Of a DNA stretch of 47,993 nucleotides, positions 25,401 to 33,784 are shown piece after piece. Every line of letters starts with the position of its first letter. Position 1 is the stretch's first letter. A model generated the notes under the pieces. That model saw only the letters and a program-made list of their open reading frames with translations, was not told where the DNA came from and made no database searches. Location: NCBI GenBank assembly GCA_013286565.1, contig JABDFM010000020.1, positions 1 through 47,993 on the forward strand, given 5' to 3'. The translations under genes were made by a program, and so were the position numbers. Origin of the DNA: Bacteroidota bacterium (lineage in GTDB: Bacteria; Bacteroidota; Bacteroidia; Sphingobacteriales; Sphingobacteriaceae).

Positions 25401-25482
25401 ACAATATGGCCCCCTGCCTGAGTGGCACGAAAGCAAAGGACAGCCATCTTATATTTTTGCTGATGAGATAACGATAGAATAA
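22441..25482 (+). CDS. GH92 alpha-mannosidase with C-terminal carbohydrate-binding modules
   Basis: A 1013-aa exported glycoside hydrolase (signal MRLTFRSILPLLSILTFALT). GH92 enzymes are Ca2+-dependent exo-alpha-mannosidases that trim mannan and N-glycans. Signatures: FIGTGGHGHTYPGAVVPFG with MVQLSPDT near residue 37, DYYTVFSLWDTFRAEDPL, YTEGNSWQYSFLVPQDV, GNEPSHHMAYLYNY and LSGNEDCGQMSAWYVMSSLG (about 660). Residues around 785-860 form a chitobiase-like C-terminal module (KIYYTLDDSVPNTSSALY); about 870-1013 is a discoidin/F5-8C-like domain. A Pro/Gln/Asn-rich insert lies near residues 300-330. No SusCD pair adjoins it. Confidence 0.95.
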   Translation: MRLTFRSILPLLSILTFALTASSQKKKNDYTPLVDVFIGTGGHGHTYPGAVVPFGMVQLSPDTRLEGWDGCSGYYFTDTVVYGFSHTHLSGTGIPDYCDVLFMPTTGEPQFKNTDYRSGFKKKNEVASPGYYKTKLDKYNIGVELTATKRVGVHRYEYPSSSQANIIIDLQHRDEVLDSWIEMVNDHEIRGFRRSRSWASDQYVYFYAKFSKPFKSYGIASNDQLQQGQTKVQGKNIKMYLQFDNPGEVISKVGISSVSAEGALKNLDTEVPDFDFKKVIKDAKTDWNNELNKIQIEGGAPPASQAVTQNNPSQNGNNPNATRAPQKKQPAIDHAKIKQTIFYTALYHAMLAPNVYNDVDGQYRGLDQKIHTAVGFDYYTVFSLWDTFRAEDPLFTIINRKRILDFIKTFLAMYEQGGLLPIWPLGSSETYCMIGDHSIPVIVDAYAKGIRDFNAEEALTAMKAAVNRNQYGLDSYRKNGAVLADDEHESVSKTLEYAYDDWCIAQMAKMMNKPQDYAEFIKRAQYWKNVYNDQNSFMQARVDGGWYAPFDPTDVNNNYTEGNSWQYSFLVPQDVDGLISRMGGRDKFEAKLDELFTTDSKLSGRDQPDVSGLIGQYAHGNEPSHHMAYLYNYTNSPDKTQLYINRILKEEYSNLPDGLSGNEDCGQMSAWYVMSSLGIYTTNPGQTRYQIGLPAFDKAVINLENGKKFTITNSGSGVSMQNIYLQGMVLNKKPYNKLYLDNGEIANGGDLDVYTGRLANKLFVQTLEKPVSSITDKLIVSNPYIIAPSPTFKKPFDLEIKCTDKDAKIYYTLDDSVPNTSSALYSKPVTISSNTTVKAIAVKDGKSSFVDEGTFTKIRDDIRLTLLTKYLPNYPAQGDESLIDGLRGTTNWRLGHWQGYQGNDLEAVIDMGQVKTIKSASLGTLQDSRSWIVFPKQVEYWVSDDGKNYTLAATVNTKVDIKDTNVQLQSFSANLNLKTRYIKLIAKQYGPLPEWHESKGQPSYIFADEITIE

Positions 25483-25559
25483 TTATATGACCATTAGATA
25501 ATTAGTTTTATTTAGTTATATATTTACTAAACCAAACCACCTAAATAACTAATTATCAA

Positions 25560-25949
25560 ATGGAACCAAACAACAATTTTCCCGGCACAAGCGATAACGG
25601 AAAAACAGCAGGCATTGTTAGCTACATTACGATCGTTGGCTGGCTTATTGCCTATTTTGCAATTCATCAAAACAATAAAACAGCATTAGGAAGTTACCAG
25701 TTACGACAAACCTTGCTGTTCCACATTGTTTCAATGGTAGCTTATTGGCTACTGGGTATGATTTTTACAGCGATATTTTTTTCATCGGGGTTAACTACCG
25801 GATGGTTTTCAATTATTTTCCTGGACAGAATATTACAAATAGGCTTTTTCATTTTATGGATCATCGGCTTTATCGGTGCTATTAACGGGCAGGAAAAACC
25901 AATCCCATTGATTGGCGAAAAAGCGCAAACAATATTCTCAGGGATTTGA
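25560..25949 (+). CDS. DUF4870-family membrane protein
   Basis: A 129-aa protein with about three membrane helices. The pattern GKTAGIVSYITIVGWLIAYF, HQNNKTALGSYQLRQTLLFH and the last helix IGFFILWIIGFIGAINGQEK followed by PIPLIGEKAQ is the DUF4870/TM2-adjacent family seen across bacteria. Function unknown; inner membrane location is expected. It converges with ppk2 through a small palindrome at 25954-25981. Confidence 0.82.
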   Translation: MEPNNNFPGTSDNGKTAGIVSYITIVGWLIAYFAIHQNNKTALGSYQLRQTLLFHIVSMVAYWLLGMIFTAIFFSSGLTTGWFSIIFLDRILQIGFFILWIIGFIGAINGQEKPIPLIGEKAQTIFSGI

Positions 25950-25953
25950 TTAT

Positions 25954-25981
25954 GTAGAAACGCAATGTATTGCGTCTCTAC
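25954..25981. repeat. GTAGARACGCAAT palindrome overlapping the ppk2 stop codon
   Basis: Arms 25954-25966 and 25969-25981 pair with one mismatch around a two-base centre. The TAG stop of the minus-strand ppk2 gene (25978-25980) is inside the right arm, and the DUF4870 gene ends only four bases to the left. Confidence 0.85.
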
Positions 25982-26856
25982 TCCTTTTCCAATGTTTTTT
26001 TGATCTCCTGCAATTTATCTCTTTCCGCTTTTTGCAGTACGGGGTATTTTAACTTCAGATCTTTGATCGTTTCGAGAATGATGCTGGAGATAGCAATCCG
26101 GGTGAACCATTTTTTATCAGCGGGTATCACATACCAGGGGTTTTCGGGCGTAGCGGTTTCCTGGATGGCTTTTTCATAAGCTTTCATGTAATCATTCCAG
26201 TACCCTCTTTCTATAACGTCGGTTTCTGAGAATTTCCAGTTTTTGGAAGGGTCATCTATGCGTTTTAAAAAGCGTTCTTTTTGCTCGTCTTTTGAAACAT
26301 GAAGGAAAAATTTAATGATTACTGTTCCGTTCCGGTGCAGATGTTTTTCAAACTCCCGGATGCTGTGATAACGATGTTCCCAAAAATCCTTGCCCAGTTT
26401 TTTCAGGCTATCCATACCTGGCAGGTTTTCTTTTAGCAGCAATTCAGGGTGCACTTTAGTGATCAGCACATTCTCATAGTGCGAGCGGTTATGGATACCA
26501 ATGCGACCGCTCTCGGGCAAGGCCTTGTAGTGCCGCCATAAAAAATCGTGTTCATATTCCTCAGTGCTGGGTTGTTTAAAGCTGAAAACCTGGCACCCCT
26601 GTGGATTAAGGCCCGACATGGTATGCGAAATAGCGCTATCCTTCCCTGCCGCATCCATCGCTTGGAAAATTATAAGCAGCGAATATTGCCTGGCCGCATA
26701 TAGTTCGTCTTGTGTTGCAACAGTTTTTTTGATCAGTTCTTCTAAAACAATAGCAGCATCTTCTTTCTTATAGTCAGCAGTATCGCCGGTATCAAAACCT
26801 TTCAGCGAGAATTTTTTTCCGTCTGATATTTTAAATTTGTCTGCCAGGTGTTTCAT
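25978..26856 (-). CDS. Polyphosphate kinase 2 family protein
   Basis: A 292-aa PPK2-family kinase, which moves phosphate between polyphosphate and nucleotides. The P-loop FQAMDAAGKDSAISHTMSGL, the lid and second motif ESGRIGIHNRSHYENVLI, and the C-terminal WKFSETDVIERGYWNDYM with WYVIPADKKWFTRIAISSII are family hallmarks. Domain length suggests a single-domain, ADP/AMP-phosphorylating type, but the class cannot be fixed by eye. The stop codon lies within a palindrome shared with the DUF4870 junction. Confidence 0.92.
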   Translation of the reverse strand: MKHLADKFKISDGKKFSLKGFDTGDTADYKKEDAAIVLEELIKKTVATQDELYAARQYSLLIIFQAMDAAGKDSAISHTMSGLNPQGCQVFSFKQPSTEEYEHDFLWRHYKALPESGRIGIHNRSHYENVLITKVHPELLLKENLPGMDSLKKLGKDFWEHRYHSIREFEKHLHRNGTVIIKFFLHVSKDEQKERFLKRIDDPSKNWKFSETDVIERGYWNDYMKAYEKAIQETATPENPWYVIPADKKWFTRIAISSIILETIKDLKLKYPVLQKAERDKLQEIKKTLEKE

Positions 26857-26928
26857 GTTAATGAAATGTAGTAACTAAAATTTTGCGTCTATACGAAGTT
26901 ATAATTTACCTGTTATAATTGCGTTTTT

Positions 26929-26936
26929 TATATTTG
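26929..26936 (+). promoter_or_regulatory. Possible -7 box of penicillin-binding protein gene
   Basis: TATATTTG matches TAnnTTTG exactly, 45 bases before the ATG at 26982, in the divergent gap with ppk2. No matching -33 box at standard spacing. Confidence 0.35.
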
Positions 26937-26981
26937 TCGTTCCGGCTATGATTTAGAGCCATAATTTTACATCTTTACCCT

Positions 26982-29309
26982 ATGTTCCGTCGTATTAAAA
27001 ACAGGTTTCTTCGATATTTTGTTATATTCATCTACTTTATAATTATCTTTTTCTGTGCTATAGAGATCAACTTTTTGTGGCTGTTTGGGTACTCCCCTAG
27101 TATTCAGGATATTAAAAACCCGGAAATGTCGGTCTCGTCAGAAGTTTATTATTCCGACGGCAAACTGATAGGGCGATATTCGAAGGAAAATCGCACCCCT
27201 GTTGAGTTTAAAAGCATTTCGCCCAACCTGGTAAATGCCCTGGTAGCCACCGAGGACGTTCGTTTTTATCAGCATAACGGTGTCGATTTTTACTCCTTTT
27301 TCAGCAGCATGCTCTCAACTGCCAAAGGTGACAAGCGTGGCGGCAGTACAATCACCCAACAATTAGCCAAAAATTTGTTTGAAACCCGTAAAAGGAAATC
27401 ACAGGGGTATATCAAACATGTTCCTATCATACGTACCGTAGTTTCCAAGGTAAAAGAGTGGTTTACAGCCTTCCAGATAGAGCGTGTGTACAGCAAGAAT
27501 GACATACTCACCCTTTATTTCAACACAGTGCCATTTGGTAATAACACTTTTGGCATAAAGGCGGCCTCGCTAAAATATTTTGATAAAACACCTGATAAGA
27601 TCAGTCAATCACAGGCCGCTATGCTGATCGGTATGCTGAAGGCAACATCCACCTACAACCCGATCAAAAACCCCGATAAAAGTACGGTTAGACGTAATAC
27701 AGTGCTGGGGCAAATGGAAAAATATAATTACATCACCAAAGCAGAATTCGCCGCTGATACCGCACAGGCGCTTGATCTTGACTTGAGTTACGTGGAAGAT
27801 GAATCACAAGGTGACTCCTACATTCGTCGCGCGGTAGAAAAATGGCTGGATAAATGGTGCAAAAAAAATCATTACGACTTATACTCTGATGGTTTAAAGA
27901 TCTACACCACCATTGATTCGCGCTTACAGCAATATGCTGAAGAAGCCGTGGCCGAAAAAATGAAAATGCTCCAAAAACGCTTCTATAATCTTTGGGGTAA
28001 TAAGGTGCCATGGCGTGATCTGGATGGAAACATCATCACTGATTTTGTGCTGAAGAATGAGCAACGCCTGCCCATTTATAAACTGCTAGATAGAAAATAT
28101 CATGGCGATAGCACCCTGATCAAACCCTATTTTGAGAAGAAAAAACAGATGAAAGTATTCTCATGGAATGGCGAAAGGGACACTACATTCTCCACTATCG
28201 ATTCTATTAAATACTATGCTAAATTGCTCAACACCGGCATGATGACCCTTGAACCTTCCACCGGGAAGATCAAAGTTTGGGTTGGTGGTATCGATCACAG
28301 GTATTTTAATTACGACCACGTAAACCAATCCAAACGCCAGGCAGGTTCAACCTTTAAACCGTTTGCTTATGTAACGGCGCTGGATAACGGCTTCACCCCT
28401 TGCGATAAATTTACCGACAAACCTGTATCCATTAATTTTGTGGATAATGGCAAGCCTGATGTTTGGGCACCGCAAAATGCCGATTTTCATTTTACCTACC
28501 AGGAGATGTCATTGCGCTGGGCTATGGGTAAATCAGTAAATTCCATCACTGCACAGGTAACCGAAAAGGTAGGCTGGGATAAAGTAGTGGATTATGCCCA
28601 TAAATGCGGTATCGAAAGCCATTTAAAGTCCGTTCCATCGGTTTCGTTAGGTACCAACGATGTATCCGTATATGAAATGGTAAGGGCCTACAGCACCTTC
28701 TTAAATAAAGGTAATCGTGTTGATCCTATTCTTGTTACCAAAATTACCGATCAGGATAATGACGTAATAGCCGAGTTTACCTCTAAATCTGAGAAGGTAT
28801 TGAGCGAGGAAACAGCCTGGCTGATGTTATATATGTTTAGAGGCGGTATGGAAGAACCGGGCGGCACATCACAAGCTTTGTGGGAATACCCCGGCCTATG
28901 GAAAAAAGAAAGTAACCAAATCGGCGGTAAAACCGGCACATCATCAAAATACGTGGATGGCTGGTATATGGGCATAACAAAAGACCTGGTAACCGGTGTT
29001 TGGGTTGGCGATGACGACCGTAGTGTGCATTTTACCAATTCAGAAACCGGTGAAGGCTCACACACAGCCCTGCCGATTTTTGCCCGGTTTATGGAAAAGG
29101 TTTATGCCGATCCAAAATCAGGATACACCTATGGACCATTTCCAAAGCCCTGGGTAAAGATCACAAAAGAGTATGACTGCCCTTCGCCGAGGTTGGCTGA
29201 CACCACCGCGGTTGATAGCCTGGATGACTTTATTGATACAGCAAAGGCTGTTAAGCCGGCTACAGAAGAAGTAAACCCTGAAAATAAGCCGCCCGGTCAG
29301 AATAAATAA
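26982..29309 (+). CDS. Class A penicillin-binding protein (PBP1A-type)
   Basis: A 775-aa bifunctional cell-wall synthase anchored by one N-terminal helix (about residues 13-35). The GT51 glycosyltransferase domain has catalytic Glu91 in ATEDVRFYQHNGVDF and the block GGSTITQQLAKNLFETR. The transpeptidase domain has SxxK at Ser456 (GSTFKP), SVN in GKSVNSITAQV and KTG at Lys650 (GGKTGTSS). A linker between them is about 150 residues longer than minimal. The last 30 residues are Pro/Glu-rich and probably disordered. It makes and crosslinks peptidoglycan in the periplasm. Confidence 0.96.
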   Translation: MFRRIKNRFLRYFVIFIYFIIIFFCAIEINFLWLFGYSPSIQDIKNPEMSVSSEVYYSDGKLIGRYSKENRTPVEFKSISPNLVNALVATEDVRFYQHNGVDFYSFFSSMLSTAKGDKRGGSTITQQLAKNLFETRKRKSQGYIKHVPIIRTVVSKVKEWFTAFQIERVYSKNDILTLYFNTVPFGNNTFGIKAASLKYFDKTPDKISQSQAAMLIGMLKATSTYNPIKNPDKSTVRRNTVLGQMEKYNYITKAEFAADTAQALDLDLSYVEDESQGDSYIRRAVEKWLDKWCKKNHYDLYSDGLKIYTTIDSRLQQYAEEAVAEKMKMLQKRFYNLWGNKVPWRDLDGNIITDFVLKNEQRLPIYKLLDRKYHGDSTLIKPYFEKKKQMKVFSWNGERDTTFSTIDSIKYYAKLLNTGMMTLEPSTGKIKVWVGGIDHRYFNYDHVNQSKRQAGSTFKPFAYVTALDNGFTPCDKFTDKPVSINFVDNGKPDVWAPQNADFHFTYQEMSLRWAMGKSVNSITAQVTEKVGWDKVVDYAHKCGIESHLKSVPSVSLGTNDVSVYEMVRAYSTFLNKGNRVDPILVTKITDQDNDVIAEFTSKSEKVLSEETAWLMLYMFRGGMEEPGGTSQALWEYPGLWKKESNQIGGKTGTSSKYVDGWYMGITKDLVTGVWVGDDDRSVHFTNSETGEGSHTALPIFARFMEKVYADPKSGYTYGPFPKPWVKITKEYDCPSPRLADTTAVDSLDDFIDTAKAVKPATEEVNPENKPPGQNK

Positions 29310-29448
29310 TATCAACATAATGAGGATATTAGATTTTGATTACCGGTAATTTTCTTTGGATTCGAAGAGTTATATTTCCTGTGTAATAATAAATTCAGCG
29401 ATTCGTCAACGCTGAACCACAATAGTACGTATTCATTATAAACAGACT

Positions 29449-32400
29449 ATGAATAAATATCGCCCCTCCCTTACCACAGTCAAAAAATATTCGGTTATCT
29501 TATTTTGCCTTATTGGCCCCCTGTTTTTTAGCTTGAACGCTAATGCGCAGTATTTCGGGCAAAATAAAGTGAGGTACAAGAACCTTAAATTCAAGGTTTA
29601 TAAAACCCCGCATTTCGAGATCTATTATTACCTTAAGAATGACAGTACGATCAAGCGTTTTGCACAGGAAAGTGAGCTTTGGTACACTATTCATCAACAG
29701 GTTTTCAGGGATACGTTCAGGAAAGCAAACCCTATTATCCTTTATGCTGATCATCCCGACTTTGAACAAACTACAGCCATAGATGGCGAGATTGGCGTGG
29801 GTACTGGTGGTGTTACCGAGGGTTTGAAAAACAGGGTGGTAATGCCCATAATGGAAACCAATCAAATGACCAGACATGTGATCGGGCATGAGTTGGTGCA
29901 CGCTTTTCAGTACCATACCCTTTTAGGTGGCGATTCTACCAGTTTTGAGAATATCAATAACCTGCCCCTATGGATGATCGAAGGCATGGCCGAATACCTT
30001 TCTATAGGGAAAAAGGATGCCTATACTGCCATGTGGATAAGGGATGCCTATCTGAATAAAAACATCCCAACCATAAGGGACCTCACAGAAACAAACAAAT
30101 ATTTCCCTTATCGTTATGGTGAGGCGATCTGGTCATTCATCGGTTCAACTTATGGTGATACCATCATCGTTCCGTTCTTCAAAAACACGGCGCGTTTTGG
30201 ATTGGAGTACGGCATAAGACGGACGTTTGGTTATGACGATAAAACCATGTCGAATTTGTGGAAAAGCTCTATCGAGGCAGCCTACAAGCCGCTGTTGAAA
30301 GATACGCTTCAAAAACCTGTCGGTACAAAAGTGATCGACAACAAAAACTCAGGTGAATTAAATGTGGCCCCTGCCGTAAGCCCTGACGGAAAATACCTGG
30401 CATTTTTGTCAGAAAAAAGCCTCTTTACTATTGATCTTTTTTTAGCTGACGCGCGAACGGGGCGCATCATCACCAAACTCACGAGTAAGGTATCTAACAC
30501 CCATATCGACGAGTTTAATTTTATAGAATCTGCCGGTGCATGGTCGCCGGATAGTAAGAAGTTTGCTTTCAGCATTTTCAGCCACGGGCGTAACCGCATG
30601 TTGGTTGTTGATGTGCCCAGCGGCAATGTAATTGATGATATTGCGATGGGCAAAGCCGAGCAGTTCAGCAACCTGAGCTGGTCGCCAAATGGTAATGATA
30701 TGGTTTTTCAAGGCTTATCTGACGGTCAGGGAGACTTATACCTATATAGTTTCGATACCAAAAAGGTAAGGCAGCTGACCAATGATAAATATACCGACTA
30801 TCAGCCTAGCTTTTCAAGGGACGGCAAAAAGATCATTTTCTCGAGCGACAGGACCACTTATGATAAATCATTATCTCAGGATATCACTTTTAACCTGGCC
30901 GAATTAGATATCGCAACAGGCAAGGTAACGGATATCAACGTGTTTAACGGAGCAAATAATTTAGATCCTCAATACTCCGCTGATGGGAAACAGGTTTATT
31001 TCCTCTCCAACAGGGACGGATTCCGCAATATGTACAGGTATACTTTAAGTGATGGTAAAGTAGAGCAAATGACCGATCTGTTCACCGGTATCAGCGGTAT
31101 TACGGAATTCTCTCCGGCTATAAGTATCTCTAATAATGATGATATCGTTTACTCGTACTATTTCGCCCAGAAGTACTTTTTATACAATGCCAAAGCATCC
31201 GATTTTAAGCCAAAAACAGTTAATAGCCAGGAATTAAACTTTGATGCAGCCATGCTCCCACCTTTTGGTTCGGTGGGTGTCGATCTGATCAACTCCAACC
31301 TGAACAATTTCCTGGCCTATAAAAAGATACCGACAGATTCGATCAAATCCGTCCCCTACAAACCCATGTTCAAGTTGGATTATCTGGCCAGCAGCGGTGT
31401 TGGTGCATCGGTAAGCCAGTATGGCGCAGGTTTATCAAGTGGTGTACAAGGCGTGTTCAGCGATATTTTGGGACGCAACCAAATTTATGCAGGCGCAGCT
31501 GTGAACGGAGAGGTATATGATATTGGGGCCCAGTTTATCTATATAAAACAAACCGGGCGTTGGAATTTTGGTGTCGGCGCGTCGCACATACCGCTCCAGT
31601 TTGCAAATTATAATGTAATACCAACAACATATCAAAAAAACAGTACAACTACAGTTCCGGCTTACGAACAAAGAACGGATATAATCCGCATATTTGAAGA
31701 TCAGGCCAATGTTTTTACCTCTTACCCAATCTCAAAGGTTACCAGGGTTGAATTCGGAACAGGTATTTCCCATTATTATTACCGGGTTAACAGATATAGT
31801 ACTTTTTATGATACATCCGGCATGTTTTTGGGCAATGTTAATAATCAGCATATTTCTAATTCAGCATATAATAATGACCCTTTAAATGCGGGTAATGTAT
31901 TAAACCCTTTTTATCTTTTCCAGGTAAATGCTTCTTTGATAGGCGATAACTCCTATTTTGGGGTAGCCTCTCCGCTAAATGGTTTCCGTTACCGGCTGGA
32001 AGCGGAATATGATTTCGGCACCTACCGGTTTTTTGCACCAACCATTGACCTTAGGGAATATGTACGTGTTGCCCCGGTAACATTTGCAGCCAGGTTAATG
32101 GGATATGGGCGCTTTGGATCATTGAATGGCATATATCCTTTATATGTAGGTTACCCTTTTTATATACGGGGTTATGAGGCGCAAACGTTTTATGGCGCTA
32201 ATAACAAAACCCCTACAAATGGTTTCAGCATTAACGATCTGTCGGGTAATAGCTTGGCGGTTGCTAATTTTGAGGTGCGGCTGCCGTTTACAGGACCCGA
32301 AAAACTTTCACAGTTTAAATCTAAATTCTTTTTCTCGGAGCTTAACTTATTTTTTGATGCAGGCTTAGCGTGGAGCCAGGGCGACCAGATAAAATTCCAG

Positions 32401-32652
32401 TCAAGCCCCGACCTGACAGGTTATACACCGGTTGTAGATGTTAACGGCAACCCGGTTTTGGATAAAAACGGCAAACAACTGGAATCGCCGGTATATAATC
32501 CCAACCAACGCGTGCCGGCACTGAGCGCGGGCGTATCATTAAGGGTAAACATCTTTGGCTATTTTGTGTTGGAACCTTACCTGGCATGGCCATTTAACCG
32601 TACAGATATTGGCAAACCGGTGTTTGGCTTAGGATTTACCCCGGGTTGGTAA
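29449..32652 (+). CDS. Outer-membrane fusion: zinc-protease motif, TolB-like propeller, beta-barrel
   Basis: A 1067-aa exported protein (cleavage likely after ANAQ, residue ~34). Residues ~40-270 match the peptidase-MA gluzincin type: HELVH at 147-151 with a downstream IEGMAEY (Glu178 or Glu182 as third zinc ligand). Residues ~290-580 hold WD40-like/TolB repeats (VSPDGKYLAFLS, WSPDSKKFAFS, WSPNGNDMVFQG, FSRDGKKIIFSSDR, YSADGKQVYFLSNRDGF). From ~630 to the end there are amphipathic strands and a C-terminal aromatic residue (FGLGFTPGW), as in Omp85/surface-antigen barrels. Likely a surface or periplasmic-facing protease tethered in the outer membrane. The fasciclin gene follows after 11 bases. 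Confidence 0.85.
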   Translation: MNKYRPSLTTVKKYSVILFCLIGPLFFSLNANAQYFGQNKVRYKNLKFKVYKTPHFEIYYYLKNDSTIKRFAQESELWYTIHQQVFRDTFRKANPIILYADHPDFEQTTAIDGEIGVGTGGVTEGLKNRVVMPIMETNQMTRHVIGHELVHAFQYHTLLGGDSTSFENINNLPLWMIEGMAEYLSIGKKDAYTAMWIRDAYLNKNIPTIRDLTETNKYFPYRYGEAIWSFIGSTYGDTIIVPFFKNTARFGLEYGIRRTFGYDDKTMSNLWKSSIEAAYKPLLKDTLQKPVGTKVIDNKNSGELNVAPAVSPDGKYLAFLSEKSLFTIDLFLADARTGRIITKLTSKVSNTHIDEFNFIESAGAWSPDSKKFAFSIFSHGRNRMLVVDVPSGNVIDDIAMGKAEQFSNLSWSPNGNDMVFQGLSDGQGDLYLYSFDTKKVRQLTNDKYTDYQPSFSRDGKKIIFSSDRTTYDKSLSQDITFNLAELDIATGKVTDINVFNGANNLDPQYSADGKQVYFLSNRDGFRNMYRYTLSDGKVEQMTDLFTGISGITEFSPAISISNNDDIVYSYYFAQKYFLYNAKASDFKPKTVNSQELNFDAAMLPPFGSVGVDLINSNLNNFLAYKKIPTDSIKSVPYKPMFKLDYLASSGVGASVSQYGAGLSSGVQGVFSDILGRNQIYAGAAVNGEVYDIGAQFIYIKQTGRWNFGVGASHIPLQFANYNVIPTTYQKNSTTTVPAYEQRTDIIRIFEDQANVFTSYPISKVTRVEFGTGISHYYYRVNRYSTFYDTSGMFLGNVNNQHISNSAYNNDPLNAGNVLNPFYLFQVNASLIGDNSYFGVASPLNGFRYRLEAEYDFGTYRFFAPTIDLREYVRVAPVTFAARLMGYGRFGSLNGIYPLYVGYPFYIRGYEAQTFYGANNKTPTNGFSINDLSGNSLAVANFEVRLPFTGPEKLSQFKSKFFFSELNLFFDAGLAWSQGDQIKFQSSPDLTGYTPVVDVNGNPVLDKNGKQLESPVYNPNQRVPALSAGVSLRVNIFGYFVLEPYLAWPFNRTDIGKPVFGLGFTPGW

Positions 32653-32663
32653 AATTGATGTTG

Positions 32664-33239
32664 ATGAAGAAAACGATCCTGATCTGCTTAATGCTTTTCA
32701 ATAGCCTATTCGTATTTGCACAAAATGCCGATACAGGTAGGTCGGTCAAAGTAAAATTTGTTGGCGGTGCAGCAATGTCTTCCTTCAAAAGTTTAATGGA
32801 GAACCTTTCATCATCAAATGAATTTTCCATATTGGTTAAGGCAATAAAAGCTGATTCTTTAACACATTTATTCGATGGCAATTCCCCTGTCACCGTTTTT
32901 GCACCCACAAACAAGGCATTTGAAAAACTCACGACAGGTAAGTTGGATTCATTATTACAACCGGCACATAAAAAGGAATTAGAAAGCCTGATCAAATATC
33001 ATTGTGTAGCCGGAATGATCAGTTCAAAGGATATAGCTAAGCAAATAAAAGCCAGTAATGGCCTGGCAACCCTTACCACGCTATCAGGCGGCATATTAAC
33101 GGCCCGGGTAAATGAAAACAGGAATATTGTTTTAACAGATGAAAATGGCGGACAAAGTGTGATCAGTCAATTCGATATAAAACAAAACAATGGCGTATTG
33201 CATATAGTTACTGCTGTTTTGATCTCAAAATCAAAATAA
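32664..33239 (+). CDS. Exported fasciclin-domain protein
   Basis: A 191-aa protein with a Sec signal (MKKTILICLMLFNSLFVFAQ) and one FAS1 domain. The H1 block GNSPVTVFAPTNKAFEKL and the H2-like block GGQSVISQFDIKQNNGVLHI with VTAVLI are both clear. FAS1 proteins act in adhesion or protein contact outside the cytosol. Starts at 32646 (TTG) or 32658 would only lengthen the signal; ATG 32664 gives a standard MKK start. It lies 11 bases after the barrel protein gene, so they are probably one transcript. Confidence 0.9.
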   Translation: MKKTILICLMLFNSLFVFAQNADTGRSVKVKFVGGAAMSSFKSLMENLSSSNEFSILVKAIKADSLTHLFDGNSPVTVFAPTNKAFEKLTTGKLDSLLQPAHKKELESLIKYHCVAGMISSKDIAKQIKASNGLATLTTLSGGILTARVNENRNIVLTDENGGQSVISQFDIKQNNGVLHIVTAVLISKSK

Positions 33240-33310
33240 TGTCATAACGCAATACAGCGCAAACCATATCAAAACTCATTACGTAATTCTGCTATAAATC
33301 AATTCTTAAA

Positions 33311-33784
33311 ATGAAAAAGATAGTATTATTATTAGCCGTAGCCTTTGGCATGATAGCGTTGAGTACCCAAAGCAGCAATGCCCAGGCCGCAAGAAAATTA
33401 AGCAAACCCGCTTCAGAGTGGAAAAAGATCCTGACACCAGACCAGTACGAGATAATGGTGGAAAGCGGCACGGAGCCTCCGTATAAAAATGCTTACTGGA
33501 ACAACCATGAAAAAGGTGTTTATGTAAGCGCGGCCACAGGCGAAGTTTTATTTAGCTCAGATGATAAATACGACAGTCACACAGGCTGGCCAAGCTTCGT
33601 AAAATCCGTTGATCCATCTAAGATCAAGATCGTTACAGACAATAGCCTGGGTATGACCCGCGATGAAGTGATCGAAAAAAGTACAGGCTTACATCTGGGC
33701 CACGTTTTTGATGACGGCCCTGCCGACCGCGGTGGTAAACGCTATTGCATGAACTCGGGTGCACTTAAATTTATTAAAAAGTAA
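33311..33784 (+). CDS. msrB: Exported peptide methionine sulfoxide reductase MsrB
   Basis: A 157-aa MsrB that reduces methionine-R-sulfoxide, with a Sec signal (MKKIVLLLAVAFGMIALST...NAQ). Catalytic block RYCMNSGALKF, plus GTEPPYKNAYWNNHEKGVY, HTGWPSF and GLHLGHVFDDGP. The usual zinc-binding and resolving cysteines are replaced: the strand after GVY reads VSAATG. The whole protein contains one cysteine, the catalytic one. Together with the exported single-Cys MsrA this suggests envelope repair by an outside thiol donor. The 3' end overlaps the convergent GIY-YIG gene by 11 bases. Confidence 0.95.
   Translation: MKKIVLLLAVAFGMIALSTQSSNAQAARKLSKPASEWKKILTPDQYEIMVESGTEPPYKNAYWNNHEKGVYVSAATGEVLFSSDDKYDSHTGWPSFVKSVDPSKIKIVTDNSLGMTRDEVIEKSTGLHLGHVFDDGPADRGGKRYCMNSGALKFIKK

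Noticed and set aside
29310..29448. Promoter for the barrel fusion gene (TATATTTC near 29371)
   Set aside because: The box deviates at the last base and the nearest TTTG is only 12 bases upstream; too weak to list.
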